Shown here: positions 15,987 through 25,287 of the stretch, piece after piece
Position numbering within the stretch: the stretch's first letter is position 1
Layout: each line of letters begins with the position of its first letter
Source of the DNA: an uncultured Saprospiraceae bacterium
GTDB lineage: Bacteria > Bacteroidota > Bacteroidia > Chitinophagales > Saprospiraceae
DNA length: 64,000 nucleotides
Direction: 5' to 3'
NCBI GenBank assembly: GCA_937941765.1
Contig: CALDGQ010000044.1
Location: forward strand, 17,857-81,856
Made by a program: the position numbers and the translations under genes
Notes under the pieces: model-generated
What the model was told of the DNA's origin: nothing
Databases searched by the model: none
What the model saw: only the letters and a program-made list of their open reading frames with translations

Positions 15987-17302
15987 TGTCCAGCGTTTTT
16001 ATTGGTGAATTTATTTTGTTCAAATACAGGGACTCCATTGACATATGTCGCAGTGACTTTGCCAAATAACTGTTCCCCAATATAAGGACTTATTTTATGT
16101 CTAAATTGTAAGTTATCTTTTTTTACTTCGAATTTTTCTTCAGGTGACCATACTGTTACATCTGCATCATAACCGAGTGCAATTTTACCTTTTCGATGAT
16201 CTATTCTTAAAAATTTAGCAGTGTTGATGGTCAGTTTCGGAATGAATTTTTCCAAACTCATATCTTGTTTTAAAGCAGTCCAACAAGCAGGTAATAAAAA
16301 TTGTAAACCTGCAATTCCACCCCAAGCTTTTTTGATGTTACCTGATTCTATTTCTTTCAAATTAGGTGGAGCAGGGGAGTGATCTGTTGATAAGAAATCA
16401 ATGACACCACTTTTGATAGCCGCTTTTAATTTTCGATTATTTTCTTTTTCACGGATAGGAGGACAACACTTAAATAAGGTATTTGCATTTGGAATATTTT
16501 CTGCATCAAAGTAGATGTAATGCGTACAAGTTTCTACAGTCAATGGCAATCCTTCTTTTTTTGCATCGATAATTTTTTCCAATCCTTCCGCTGCTGATAA
16601 ATGTACAATGTGCAATGGCACTTGACACGTTCTACAACATTCAATCATCCATTCAATGGCTTGTACTTCACAAGATTGTGGTCGACTATTTAAGAAGGAG
16701 TTGTAATTGGTTGGATCATTATTTTGAGCATCGTTGTCGAGCAATTCAGCTAATTCACAATGAACTAAAAATGGAATATCATTGGCAGCTAAAATAGGAA
16801 GTGCAATATCCAGATCTTCTTTTTTGACTTCTGGAAAATCATCTATTCCAGAATGAATCAGAAATGATTTTACACCCAAAATTCCTTCTGCAATCAATGC
16901 TTTCATTTCATTGGCATTCCCTTGAATCAGACCACCATAAAATCCAACATTGACATTTAATTTTCCTTCGGATGCATTTTTCTTTTCTAAGAATGCAGGA
17001 ACATTTGTGGTTACGGGACTAGAATTTAATGGCATATCTACCACCGTTGTAATCCCACCTGCCGCTGCTGCTTTTGTTGCGGTTTCAAAACCTTCCCAAT
17101 CCGTTCTCCCAGGCTCATTGATGTGCACATGTGGGTCGATGACTCCTGGCATAACAATTTGATCACTATAATTAATGGCATCACTTCTTTTTTCGGCAAG
17201 ATAAATCTCCGTGATTTTTCCGTCCGTCATTTCAATAGAAGCCGGTTGAAGTCGATCTCCTAACCAAACTAAGTTGCTATATATGGTGATGCGATTATTC
17301 AT
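15956..17302 (-). CDS. allB: Allantoinase
   Basis: 448 aa, amidohydrolase superfamily. Binuclear metal ligands are visible: DPHVHINEPGRTDWEGFE near residue 55, a lysine likely to be carbamylated in GVKSFLIHSG, HCELAE, HIVHLSAAEG and FLSTDHSPAPP. These and the overall length fit allantoinase, which opens allantoin to allantoate; related dihydropyrimidinases lack the DWEGFETAT signature. It begins two bases after the xdhB stop and overlaps alc by 31 bases, so it belongs to the same transcript. Confidence 0.95.
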   Translation of the reverse strand: MNNRITIYSNLVWLGDRLQPASIEMTDGKITEIYLAEKRSDAINYSDQIVMPGVIDPHVHINEPGRTDWEGFETATKAAAAGGITTVVDMPLNSSPVTTNVPAFLEKKNASEGKLNVNVGFYGGLIQGNANEMKALIAEGILGVKSFLIHSGIDDFPEVKKEDLDIALPILAANDIPFLVHCELAELLDNDAQNNDPTNYNSFLNSRPQSCEVQAIEWMIECCRTCQVPLHIVHLSAAEGLEKIIDAKKEGLPLTVETCTHYIYFDAENIPNANTLFKCCPPIREKENNRKLKAAIKSGVIDFLSTDHSPAPPNLKEIESGNIKKAWGGIAGLQFLLPACWTALKQDMSLEKFIPKLTINTAKFLRIDHRKGKIALGYDADVTVWSPEEKFEVKKDNLQFRHKISPYIGEQLFGKVTATYVNGVPVFEQNKFTNKNAGQWLLREAKTI

Positions 17303-17304
17303 TG

Positions 17305-19602
17305 TTATGATTTCGCTCTTTTCGTGTAAAGTCCCATCAAAATTTTCTCAGTTGTCATCGGAGAAACATAAGGAATATCCGCCTCTTTATTGTATGCTAA
17401 AACAGCATTGTACAAAGCAAAATAAGCACCGATTCCATACATCAAAGGTGGTTCACCCACCGCTTTCGATTTCAATATTGCTAAGTCCGATCCTTCTGTT
17501 TCTAGATATTCAACATCCAATTTTTTAGGAACAAAATGGACATCAGGAATTTTATAATTCGCCAAACTATTTGACATCAATCGACCTTTGTCATCGTACA
17601 ATAAATTCTCCAAGGTCATCCAGCCCATTCCTTGTACCAGTCCACCTTCTATTTGTCCCAAGTCGACAAGCTTGTTCATACTCGTTCCAAAATCATGGAT
17701 GAGTTGTACTTTGTCAAAATCATAGGTTCCACGAATACAATCTACGGTACAAGTAAAAATGGAAGTTCCAAAAACATGATAAGCAAACGGATGTCCTTTT
17801 CCAGTTTTTTTATCAAAATGAATTTTTGGAGTGGAGTAGTGTCCTTTGGCACTTAAGTTAATACGTTGTGAGAAAGCAGTAGCAATCAAATCATTCCATT
17901 TCATTTTCTTTCGATTGCAAATCACCATTCCGTCTTGAAAATGAATGACTTCTTTTTTCTTCAATCCCCATTCTTTACGGACTAATTTTTTCAATCGAAC
18001 CATAATTTGATCACAACCATCTTGCAATGCTTTTCCATTCAAATCAGCGGTTGCACTAGCAGCCGTAGGAGAAGTGTTAGCAACACGAGTGGTGTTGGTG
18101 CTTTCCAAGCGAATTTGTGCTTCTTTCAATCCAAAACACAATGCTGCTACTTGAATCATCTTCGAACTCACCCCTTGTCCCATCTCGACCGCACCAGTAC
18201 TGATACCCACACTACCATCGCTATAGACATGTATCAGTGCACGTGCATTGTTCATCATCGTGTTGGTAAATGAGATGCCAAAACAGATCGGCATAAATGC
18301 AATTCCTTTCTTAAAATATTTATTTTTTTTGTTGAAGGTTGCAACCTCTTTTTTTAGTTTTGCAAAATCAAATTTCTTCTTAGCTTGATTCCAAGTGTTC
18401 TTTGCTTCACAATCTTGAACTTTTTGTCCGTATGAAAATTCATTGTTATTAACCAGTAAGTTTTTCTCCTGAATGGTTGTTGGTGCAACCCCTAATTCCC
18501 TTGCTGCATGATGAATCGCGCATTCAATAACAAACATTCCTTGTGGTCCACCAAATCCACGAAAAGCAGTATGTGGATGTAAATTGGTACGACAGGAATA
18601 AGCATTCACTTTTACATTCGGTACATAGTAACTATTGGTCGCATGAAATAAAGTACGTTCCAAAACAGCAGGAGATAAATCAGCTGCTGCTCCTCCATTT
18701 TGAAAGTAGTTTCCTTCAAAAGCAACGATCTTTAAGTCTTTGTCAAAACCAATTTTGTAATCACTTCTATAAGGATGACGTTTTCCTGTCATCTGCAAAT
18801 CTTCGTGTCTGTCCAAAATATATTTGACTGGTTTTTTTGTTAAGTAAGTTCCCAGTGCACAAAACGCTGCCCACATGGATGCTTGATCTTCTTTACCTCC
18901 AAAACCACCACCAATACGATTGACATCCACTTCAACTTCGTTCATTGAAACACCGAGTACACGTGCGATGGTTCTTTGTACAGCTGTTGGTCCTTGTGTA
19001 GAACTAATGACTTGAATACAGTCATTATTTTTCGGAATAGCGTAAGCTCCTTGTGGCTCTAAATACACATGTTCTTGTCCACCAGAATCTGCTTCTCCCT
19101 CAAAAATATATTTCGCTTTTGCAAATGCTTGTTTTGTATTACCCATTTGAAAATTACGAGGATCACTGAGTAAACTTCCTTTTGCATGTGCTTCACGAGG
19201 ATCGACGGTTATCTTGAGTGGCTTAAATTTTACATCGATTTTGGCCAATGCTTTTCTTGCAATAATTTCTTCTGTTGCCAATACCATTGCAATCGGTTGA
19301 CCAATAAAGTCCACCAATCCATCCGCCAATAAGGGTTCGTCAGCAATGATACCACCGACTTGATTTTCGCCTGGAATATCTTCGTATGTCACGACTTTGA
19401 CAACTCCTTCCATCGCCGCAGCTTTGGAAATATCGAGTTTAGTTATTTTTCCATGTGCAATTGAAGCGTAAAATACTTTGGCGAAAAGTGTCCCTGACAG
19501 TTCAGGAATATCATCGACATACTTGGTGCGTCCTGTGACATGAAGTGGAGAATCAATGTTTAAAGATTTTCCTTTTTTTGTTTTGTTTAAATTCTTTACC
19601 AT
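17305..19602 (-). CDS. xdhB: Xanthine dehydrogenase, molybdopterin-binding subunit
   Basis: 765 aa. The Mo-cofactor domains of the xanthine oxidase family are complete: an N-terminal a/b hammerhead (HVTGRTKYVDDIPEL), then GQEHVYLEPQGAYA, GGGFGGKEDQA, FRGFGGPQGMF, EMGQGVSSKMIQVA and KAVGEPPLMYGIGA, the last holding the catalytic Glu. It oxidises hypoxanthine and xanthine to urate together with XdhA. The naming with the large subunit as XdhB follows the two-subunit bacterial enzyme of Rhodobacter. It overlaps the 3' end of xdhA by 7 bases and is followed 2 bases later by allB. Cofactor insertion should need XdhC, encoded 11 kb downstream. Confidence 0.95.
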   Translation of the reverse strand: MVKNLNKTKKGKSLNIDSPLHVTGRTKYVDDIPELSGTLFAKVFYASIAHGKITKLDISKAAAMEGVVKVVTYEDIPGENQVGGIIADEPLLADGLVDFIGQPIAMVLATEEIIARKALAKIDVKFKPLKITVDPREAHAKGSLLSDPRNFQMGNTKQAFAKAKYIFEGEADSGGQEHVYLEPQGAYAIPKNNDCIQVISSTQGPTAVQRTIARVLGVSMNEVEVDVNRIGGGFGGKEDQASMWAAFCALGTYLTKKPVKYILDRHEDLQMTGKRHPYRSDYKIGFDKDLKIVAFEGNYFQNGGAAADLSPAVLERTLFHATNSYYVPNVKVNAYSCRTNLHPHTAFRGFGGPQGMFVIECAIHHAARELGVAPTTIQEKNLLVNNNEFSYGQKVQDCEAKNTWNQAKKKFDFAKLKKEVATFNKKNKYFKKGIAFMPICFGISFTNTMMNNARALIHVYSDGSVGISTGAVEMGQGVSSKMIQVAALCFGLKEAQIRLESTNTTRVANTSPTAASATADLNGKALQDGCDQIMVRLKKLVRKEWGLKKKEVIHFQDGMVICNRKKMKWNDLIATAFSQRINLSAKGHYSTPKIHFDKKTGKGHPFAYHVFGTSIFTCTVDCIRGTYDFDKVQLIHDFGTSMNKLVDLGQIEGGLVQGMGWMTLENLLYDDKGRLMSNSLANYKIPDVHFVPKKLDVEYLETEGSDLAILKSKAVGEPPLMYGIGAYFALYNAVLAYNKEADIPYVSPMTTEKILMGLYTKRAKS

Positions 19603-21005
19603 GCGCCTACTAATTTTTTGACGTCATAAATGTTTGCATCCAAATTCAAAAATTGCGCTAAGAACAATTGTCTTGCTACCAATCTTTTGTAATCAGCACT
19701 TCCTCTTGTGTCACTGATAGGAGTAATCTCTTTGTTTAACACTACAATTGCAGCATCTAATGTTTCACTCGTCATCTTTTTGTTTTTCAAAAATTTCACT
19801 GTTTTATGAAGGTACATTGGAATCGGTCCAACACCTCCAACTGATAGATGAATATCTTTTATTTTATTGCTTTTATCAAGTGTGATACTAGAAGCGAAAT
19901 TGACCGTTGCTATATCTAGATATTTTCTTTGACTTACTTTTTCAAAATGAAAGGTGGTTGATTTAGATGGTATTTTGAATTTTACTTTTTCCAAAATTTC
20001 ATCTTTCTTAATATCCATTTTTTTGTAGCCTTTATAAAAGGTTTTCAAAGCAACGGTTCTTCTTTTTCCATTTTTATTTAAGATAATAGAAGCATCTAGC
20101 CCTAACAATATTCCTGTAAAGTCACCGATTGGGGAAGCATTAATTAAATTTCCACCAATAGTTGACATGTTTCTAATCTGAGTTGATGACAACAATTTGA
20201 ACATATGACCATCATTCGGAATTGCTTTGTTGAATTCAGGAGAGCGATATAAATCTCCCATTGTCAAGGCAGCTCCAAATTCCAATACACCATTTTTGAC
20301 AGTGATTTTGTTCATGGCTGGATTATCATAAACGGCAACCGGATTTTCTTCATACATTTCCCATGGCTTCTGCACATACAAATCAGAACCACCACCTAAT
20401 TTTACTCCTTTTGCATTTTTAGTTTTTGTAATTTTAATTGCCGCCAATCGTTTTGGAATAGTTGTAAAATAAGCTGGAATATATTCTTTGTTTGCTAATC
20501 CTGAAATAGAGATCTTTTTGAAGTCACGGTTTGCTTTTGTTAGAATAATGTCTGCAGCACGTTCGATTGACTTGTAACCGGTACATCTGCAGATATTACC
20601 ATCAATGCTTTCAATAATCCCTTCTTTGGTTAACTGAGAATTTGACAATAAATATCCTGACATGGAAACCACAAAACCTGGTGTGCAAAATCCACATTGA
20701 GATCCATAAGTATCTACCATCGCTTGTTGGACAGGAGATAGTTTGTCCATATTGAAACCTTCAATAGTAACAATGTGTTTACCATTTGCATTGATTAATG
20801 GCATGATACAAGAAGTCATGGATTGATATTGCATCTTTCCATTTGCTAATTGTCCGACCATTGCAGAACAAGCACCACATTCTCCTTCCTTGCAAACTAA
20901 TTTTGCTCCTTTCAGTTGTTGATTTTTTCTGATAAAATCCAACATGGCAGTTCCGGATGGTGCCTCGGTTTCAATGAGTTCGTTGTTTAGAATAAATTTG
21001 ATCAT
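19596..21005 (-). CDS. xdhA: Xanthine dehydrogenase, FeS/FAD subunit
   Basis: 469 aa. The N-terminal plant-type [2Fe-2S] domain uses Cys38, 43, 46 (CKEGECGAC) and Cys66. The second [2Fe-2S] domain uses Cys104/107 (CGFC) and Cys139/141 (CRC). The FAD-binding domain follows (about 190-365, with LGGGSDLYVQKP and TIGGNLINASPIGD), then the CO-dehydrogenase-type C-terminal flavoprotein domain. It carries electrons from the Mo site in XdhB to FAD. All eight cluster cysteines are present. About 180 bases of non-coding repeat-like DNA separate it from guaD upstream. Confidence 0.95.
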   Translation of the reverse strand: MIKFILNNELIETEAPSGTAMLDFIRKNQQLKGAKLVCKEGECGACSAMVGQLANGKMQYQSMTSCIMPLINANGKHIVTIEGFNMDKLSPVQQAMVDTYGSQCGFCTPGFVVSMSGYLLSNSQLTKEGIIESIDGNICRCTGYKSIERAADIILTKANRDFKKISISGLANKEYIPAYFTTIPKRLAAIKITKTKNAKGVKLGGGSDLYVQKPWEMYEENPVAVYDNPAMNKITVKNGVLEFGAALTMGDLYRSPEFNKAIPNDGHMFKLLSSTQIRNMSTIGGNLINASPIGDFTGILLGLDASIILNKNGKRRTVALKTFYKGYKKMDIKKDEILEKVKFKIPSKSTTFHFEKVSQRKYLDIATVNFASSITLDKSNKIKDIHLSVGGVGPIPMYLHKTVKFLKNKKMTSETLDAAIVVLNKEITPISDTRGSADYKRLVARQLFLAQFLNLDANIYDVKKLVGAW

Positions 21006-21059
21006 ATCTTTTATTTTTCCTACGGCAAGAGGTTGGAAACCTTTGCCTCGATATTATAA

Positions 21060-21165
21060 TTTCGGCTTCGATTGGAGTTAGATTTCTCCACTACGGTCGA
21101 AATCCGAACAGTATTTTTTGCTAGATCCCTTTGCATCTTTGCCAAAGCGAAAGCTCGGGATGAAA
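21060..21165. repeat. Intergenic repeat, copy 1 (AGATTTCTCCA... type)
   Basis: The skeleton AGATTTCTCCACTACGGT, CGAAATCC ... TGCTAGATCC ... AAAGCTCGGGATGAAAAGCA recurs in diverged form at about 28032-28169. It lies between guaD and xdhA. Confidence 0.5.
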
Positions 21166-21184
21166 AGCAAAAAAGTACTGAATT

Positions 21185-21664
21185 CTAGTATTCCGTCTTA
21201 TTATTTTTGCTATCCCAATCTTGAAAAACTTTGATCGCTTTCTTTTGTCCTAATTGCTTTGTTTTGATTTTTCTATCTTTTAAATCAACTGCAATTTCAT
21301 CGTAAATGAAGTCATCATCAAAACCAATATCTGCAGCATCTTCACGGCTACAACCATAAAATATTTTCTTTGGACGTGCCCAATAGATTGCTCCTAAGCA
21401 CATTGGGCAAGGTTCGCAAGAAGTATAAATCGTACAATCATCTAATTGAAAAGATTTGAGATTTTTGCATGCATCTCTGATGGCTACCACTTCTGCATGA
21501 GCAGTAGGGTCATTGGTCGATGTGACTCGATTAAATCCTTCTCCAACAATTTTTCCTTTTTTGTCTACTATGACACAGCCGAAAGGTCCTCCAGCATTTG
21601 AATTCATTCCTTTTGAGGAAAGCTCGATGGCTTTTTCCATGTAATAACTATCCGTTTTCTTCAT
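21185..21664 (-). CDS. guaD: Guanine deaminase (CDA-superfamily type)
   Basis: 159 aa of the cytidine/deoxycytidylate deaminase fold. It has the zinc motif HAEVVAIRDA and the paired CEPCPMCLGAIYWAR. The C-terminal part (FIYDEIAVDLKDRKIKTKQL) matches the Bacillus-type guanine deaminase rather than tRNA adenosine deaminase. It turns guanine to xanthine, the substrate of the XDH encoded next. The length fits GuaD (~156 aa). A general nucleoside deaminase is the alternative, but the neighbourhood supports guanine. Confidence 0.85.
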   Translation of the reverse strand: MKKTDSYYMEKAIELSSKGMNSNAGGPFGCVIVDKKGKIVGEGFNRVTSTNDPTAHAEVVAIRDACKNLKSFQLDDCTIYTSCEPCPMCLGAIYWARPKKIFYGCSREDAADIGFDDDFIYDEIAVDLKDRKIKTKQLGQKKAIKVFQDWDSKNNKTEY

Positions 21665-21738
21665 ATTCGTTTGTTTGATATTTTTTTAAAAAAAGGGCGG
21701 GTATAAAGATACAACTCTTTTAGTAAAGCGCATAGTGG

Positions 21739-21857
21739 TTATGAGTGTAGAGTGATGAGTTATGAGTTGACGCAAATTCGTGAAAAAACACTAGTCCAAG
21801 ATTTTGGAATCAAGTGTTTTTACGTTTTTGCGTCAACTCATAACGCTACACTCATAA
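21739..21857. repeat. Long palindromic intergenic element
   Basis: Outer arms TTATGAGTGTAG (21739-21750) / CTACACTCATAA (21846-21857) and inner arms TTATGAGTTGACGCAAA (21760-21776) / TTTGCGTCAACTCATAA (21827-21843) are perfect complements. A further GTGAAAAAACACT / AAGTGTTTTTAC pairing lies inside. The whole can fold into one ~119-nt hairpin. Confidence 0.8.
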
Positions 21858-21872
21858 TTCATCACTTAAAAG

Positions 21873-22310
21873 TTAAACCCCAATGTCCTCATTCCAAAGT
21901 TCAGGTTTGTTTTTAATGAAAGATTCCATAATGTCGATACATTCTTGATTATTGACGACTTCGACTTTGACGCCACGACTTTTCAAATGTTCTTCTTCAC
22001 CCATGAAGGTTTTATTTTCACCGATAATTACTTTTGGAATTCCGTAGAGCAAGATAGTTCCTGAACACATTGAACAAGGTGATAAAGTAGTATATAGAGT
22101 ACATTCTTGATAGACTTTTGCAGATTGTCTACCTGCATTTTCAAGTGCATCCATTTCACCATGAAGCACGACACTTCCTTCTTGGACTCTTTTATTATGG
22201 CCTCGTCCGATTATTTTTCCATTGTGAACGATTACGGATCCGATTGGTATTCCACCTTCATCTAGTCCTTTTTTTGCTTCTTCAATTGCGGCTTGTAAAA
22301 ATTTATCCAT
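21873..22310 (-). CDS. Cytosine deaminase, yeast (Fcy1) type
   Basis: 145 aa. Active-site motifs HGEMDALENAG and LSPCSMCSGTILLYG, followed by IPKVIIGENKTFMG and the C-terminal KPELWNEDIG, line up throughout with yeast cytosine deaminase (HGE, TLSPCDMC, GIP, VVGENVNF, WFEDIG). It is therefore a small zinc cytosine deaminase making uracil from cytosine, not the large E. coli CodA type. It is the first gene of the minus-strand purine block and is paired with the homologous-fold guaD. The long palindrome at 21.74-21.86 kb lies between them, so separate transcription is possible. Confidence 0.85.
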   Translation of the reverse strand: MDKFLQAAIEEAKKGLDEGGIPIGSVIVHNGKIIGRGHNKRVQEGSVVLHGEMDALENAGRQSAKVYQECTLYTTLSPCSMCSGTILLYGIPKVIIGENKTFMGEEEHLKSRGVKVEVVNNQECIDIMESFIKNKPELWNEDIGV

Positions 22311-22551
22311 CGTTTTTCTTGTGAAAATAGTTAAAAAGACCTGCTATTCGGCATTGGATAAGAGAAAGAAATGGAGATCGTTTACCTAATTTAGGAAGAT
22401 AGAATAGAATCAGAATAATTTGATGGAATCTTAAAGGGCTTCGTTAAAGTGCGATTTTAATTAAAATTCAAACTATTTATAAAAATAAGCGTATGCTATA
22501 ACAAGGCATCCCTTAGAAAAAGATTCCTTTTAGACCCCCAAAAAAACACAC

Positions 22552-23010
22552 ATGAAAATTTCAAACAACTTGGTTGATAGGATTTCATCTAAATACTCGA
22601 TTTCGAAAAAGGAAGTCGAAGAAATTCTTGGAGGATTCAAACTGATTGATGATTCTATTATTTTATTGACGCAATTAACTGTAATTACTCCTGTAAATAT
22701 TAATGTGCAATATGATATCCTAGAGGATATTCTTAAATCTTCCAACATTCACTATTTGTTGTTTAACCCAAAACCCAAATTGAGACCGGATGCTTTATCC
22801 AGAAGAACACTTAATGCTCGTCTAATCAAATCGAAAAATTTGATCAAATACATAGCTTTTGGAAATTGTACGGATCAGATTAATATAAACGCAACCCAAT
22901 AGATGATGGCAACTAGTGAGATTGTCAACTATTCTATTCATGATACGGAAGAGGAAGCTATTAATAAGTTGAGAGAATTAAGTAGCAATGAATTTATTCA
23001 TAATGTTTGA
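22552..23010 (+). pseudogene. STAS-like protein gene interrupted by an in-frame TAG
   Basis: The frame 22552-22899 is followed by TAG (22900-22902). It then continues in the same frame with MMATSEIVNYSIHDTEEEAI... to a TGA at 23008-23010. The joined product (~151 residues) aligns with the intact 149-aa protein at 25578-26027: INVQYDILED / INVEFDRLEE, LRPDALSRRT / QRPDARTRQV, and past the stop NYSIHDTEEEAINKL / NFSITKTKTESLENC. The simplest reading is a paralog inactivated by a nonsense mutation; a short 116-aa functional product or stop readthrough cannot be excluded. Its last 17 bases overlap the 3' end of the convergent ABC permease gene. Confidence 0.65.
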
Positions 23011-23704
23011 TGGAAAATCGACGACTAACTAAACCTAGAAGAATCAATAAAAAAATAAAACCAATTACCCAACTCATCAAATATTGTTGATTCATTATCA
23101 TTTGCTCCAATCCTTGATACATCCAATAAGTCGGTAAAATCCCAAATAGATAGTTAATTCCTTTAGGAACAAAAAATGCTAAAATGGGAAGTATAACTAG
23201 TAAGTTTATTGTTTTTACCCAAACTAATGCTTCCAACCTTGTTTTTGAAAACAATGAAATTGCAATCGCATAAATAGGAACTAATAATCCTGATAACAAT
23301 GAAAAAAGGAAGCAAGGAAATATTTCTAATTTGTAAAAAGGTTGAATTACTAAAAGGAGCCAGGTGAGCATTATTGTAATGATCATTGGCATTATAAATC
23401 GCCCTAAAATAAAACTAATTTTTTTTACAGGAAGTATACCATATACTTTCGCTACACCTGTTTCCTTTTCATCCACTAACATCATTCCATATATAAAACC
23501 AAACATTTGGGTAAGTTGAATAGTTGAAACGAGAATTATGTAATTGGTGTATTCTCCAACAATCGGAAAGGAATTAATAAGCGCCGGCAATCCCCAAAGC
23601 ACAACAACGAAAATTAAAATGGGTAAGAAAAGAAATGTTTTTAGAGAAGCGTCTCTAAAGATTAACCAGAAATCAGCAATTGATATTTTTAGAATGTGTT
23701 GCAT
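22994..23704 (-). CDS. ABC transporter permease (ABC-2 type), second subunit
   Basis: 236 aa with about six membrane helices and short loops. The segment VDEKETGVAKVYGILPVKK after the second helix is the cytosolic coupling region seen in ABC-2 export permeases. It forms an operon with the permease and ATPase encoded upstream: there are only 4 bases to the preceding stop. Such ATPase plus two-permease sets export drugs, lipids or other hydrophobic compounds; the substrate here is unknown. The 3' end overlaps the STAS-like pseudogene on the other strand. Confidence 0.8.
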   Translation of the reverse strand: MQHILKISIADFWLIFRDASLKTFLFLPILIFVVVLWGLPALINSFPIVGEYTNYIILVSTIQLTQMFGFIYGMMLVDEKETGVAKVYGILPVKKISFILGRFIMPMIITIMLTWLLLVIQPFYKLEIFPCFLFSLLSGLLVPIYAIAISLFSKTRLEALVWVKTINLLVILPILAFFVPKGINYLFGILPTYWMYQGLEQMIMNQQYLMSWVIGFIFLLILLGLVSRRFSIKHYE

Positions 23705-23708
23705 CGAT

Positions 23709-24410
23709 TTATGATTTTATAACTTGCTTACAGAATGTTTTGAAAACGAAAAAATAGATCAATAGAGTCCAGATTAAAATTGAAAGATATCCCCATTTTA
23801 TTTCTGAAAAATTTGGATTGACTTGATAAGAATTGTCAATCAAAAACAAACTGCCCATGACAGGGGAGAAGTCCAATAATTTCCAGTTTACAATGTCAAA
23901 ATATTTTAGCATAGGAATATTTACAAAGATTAAAAGTACTGGAATTGTCCACAATAAAAACTTCATAAATTCTGATTGAAAAGAAACAATATAAATTCCG
24001 GCTAGGCAACACAAAACACAAATACTAAAAACTCCTACGGAAAAATGAATAAAGTGAAAATCCTGCCCCAATGCCGAATATGCCATCGCTAATGCACAAA
24101 GCCAACCAATAATCGAAAGTGCTAAAACCCTGCTAATCAAATAAGTATGTGGATTGATTGGAGAAACAAATAAGGCATTTAAGACACCTTGATTCCTTTC
24201 TAAAATGATGATAATTCCTATAAAAACAAGTCCTATAATGGCTGGATCATTTAGTATTAGTAAGGTTAATACTTTGTCGATTGCTTCAATATCTTTGAAG
24301 AAAAAGAAAATAAGGCCATAGAAAAATGTAACGATAAAACTTATCGTAATTATATTGTTTTTTGCAAGTAATAAAAATTGCCATTTTAGATGTGAAAGAA
24401 ATGCTTTCAT
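23709..24410 (-). CDS. ABC transporter permease (ABC-2 type), first subunit
   Basis: 233 aa, six predicted membrane helices, with the coupling segment ILERNQGVLNALFVSPINPHTYLISR typical of ABC-2 permeases that act with a separate ATPase. The start codon overlaps the ATPase stop by 4 bases, so the two are translationally coupled. With the next gene it would form a heterodimeric membrane channel in the inner membrane. Confidence 0.8.
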   Translation of the reverse strand: MKAFLSHLKWQFLLLAKNNIITISFIVTFFYGLIFFFFKDIEAIDKVLTLLILNDPAIIGLVFIGIIIILERNQGVLNALFVSPINPHTYLISRVLALSIIGWLCALAMAYSALGQDFHFIHFSVGVFSICVLCCLAGIYIVSFQSEFMKFLLWTIPVLLIFVNIPMLKYFDIVNWKLLDFSPVMGSLFLIDNSYQVNPNFSEIKWGYLSILIWTLLIYFFVFKTFCKQVIKS

Positions 24411-25258
24411 TGCGATAATGTTTTGCCAGTAACTTTCAAAAATACTTCTTCAAGTGTTGCTTCTAATGTATGAATTTTGTCGATCTCATTAGTTTTTATT
24501 AATTCTAAAAATTCAGAATTGACGCCAAGATTATGAATTGGAAAATCTTGATTGATTCCATTTTTCAACAATACATTTACTGCATTTTTCCCATGTTTGT
24601 TTTTAAGTGTTTTTGGGGAATCTGTAATTTGTAAAACTCCTTCATCAATAAAAGAAACGCTATCACACAATTCATCAGCGGTATTCATATTGTGAGTTGT
24701 GATGAAAATTGTCTTGCCTTCTTCTTTCAGCTTTTTGATGTACTTTTTGATAATATGTGCATTTCCTGGATCCAAACCAGCAGTGGGCTCATCGAAAAAT
24801 AAAATTTCTGGATCGTGCATGATCGCGCGGATAAAATTCAACCGCATTTTCATTCCTTTCGAGTAGGCTTCTACTGGCTGGTCAATTGCTTTTTCAATAC
24901 CTACCAATTTGAAGAGTTCAGGAATGGGTTTTAGTTTGTTAGAATTGTAAAAGGAACCAAAGAGTTTAAGATTTTCTCGCCCTGTCAATTTTAGATAATG
25001 ATTTGGAAATTCAAATCCAACACCAATTTTTTCTAGATAGGTTTTATCCCATGATTGAATCGGTTTTTGATCAATAAGAATCTCTCCAGAAAATCCATGG
25101 AGTATTTTATAAAGAATTTTTTGAGTGGTACTTTTTCCCGCTCCTGAAGGACCTAGAAATCCAAAAATTTCACCTTTTGAAATGCTAAAAGAAATTCCTT
25201 TTAGAATTTTGTCGGTTGAATTTGGGTAAGAAAAACTAAGGTTGCGGACTTCAATCAT
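24407..25258 (-). CDS. ABC transporter ATP-binding protein
   Basis: 283 aa from MIEVRNLSF, preferred over a Met 25 codons upstream because the family begins here and the upstream DNA holds the promoter palindrome. Walker A GPSGAGKST (about 36-44), signature YSKGMKMRL (132-140), Walker B ILFFDEP (152-158) and the ITTHNM switch are intact. A ~60-residue C-terminal extension follows the nucleotide-binding domain and ends in TLEATLEEVFLKVTGK, the usual end of DrrA-like exporter ATPases. It powers the two permeases encoded next. Confidence 0.9.
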   Translation of the reverse strand: MIEVRNLSFSYPNSTDKILKGISFSISKGEIFGFLGPSGAGKSTTQKILYKILHGFSGEILIDQKPIQSWDKTYLEKIGVGFEFPNHYLKLTGRENLKLFGSFYNSNKLKPIPELFKLVGIEKAIDQPVEAYSKGMKMRLNFIRAIMHDPEILFFDEPTAGLDPGNAHIIKKYIKKLKEEGKTIFITTHNMNTADELCDSVSFIDEGVLQITDSPKTLKNKHGKNAVNVLLKNGINQDFPIHNLGVNSEFLELIKTNEIDKIHTLEATLEEVFLKVTGKTLSQ

Positions 25259-25287
25259 GTTTTCATAGTGAGTTAAGTCTAAATGGA

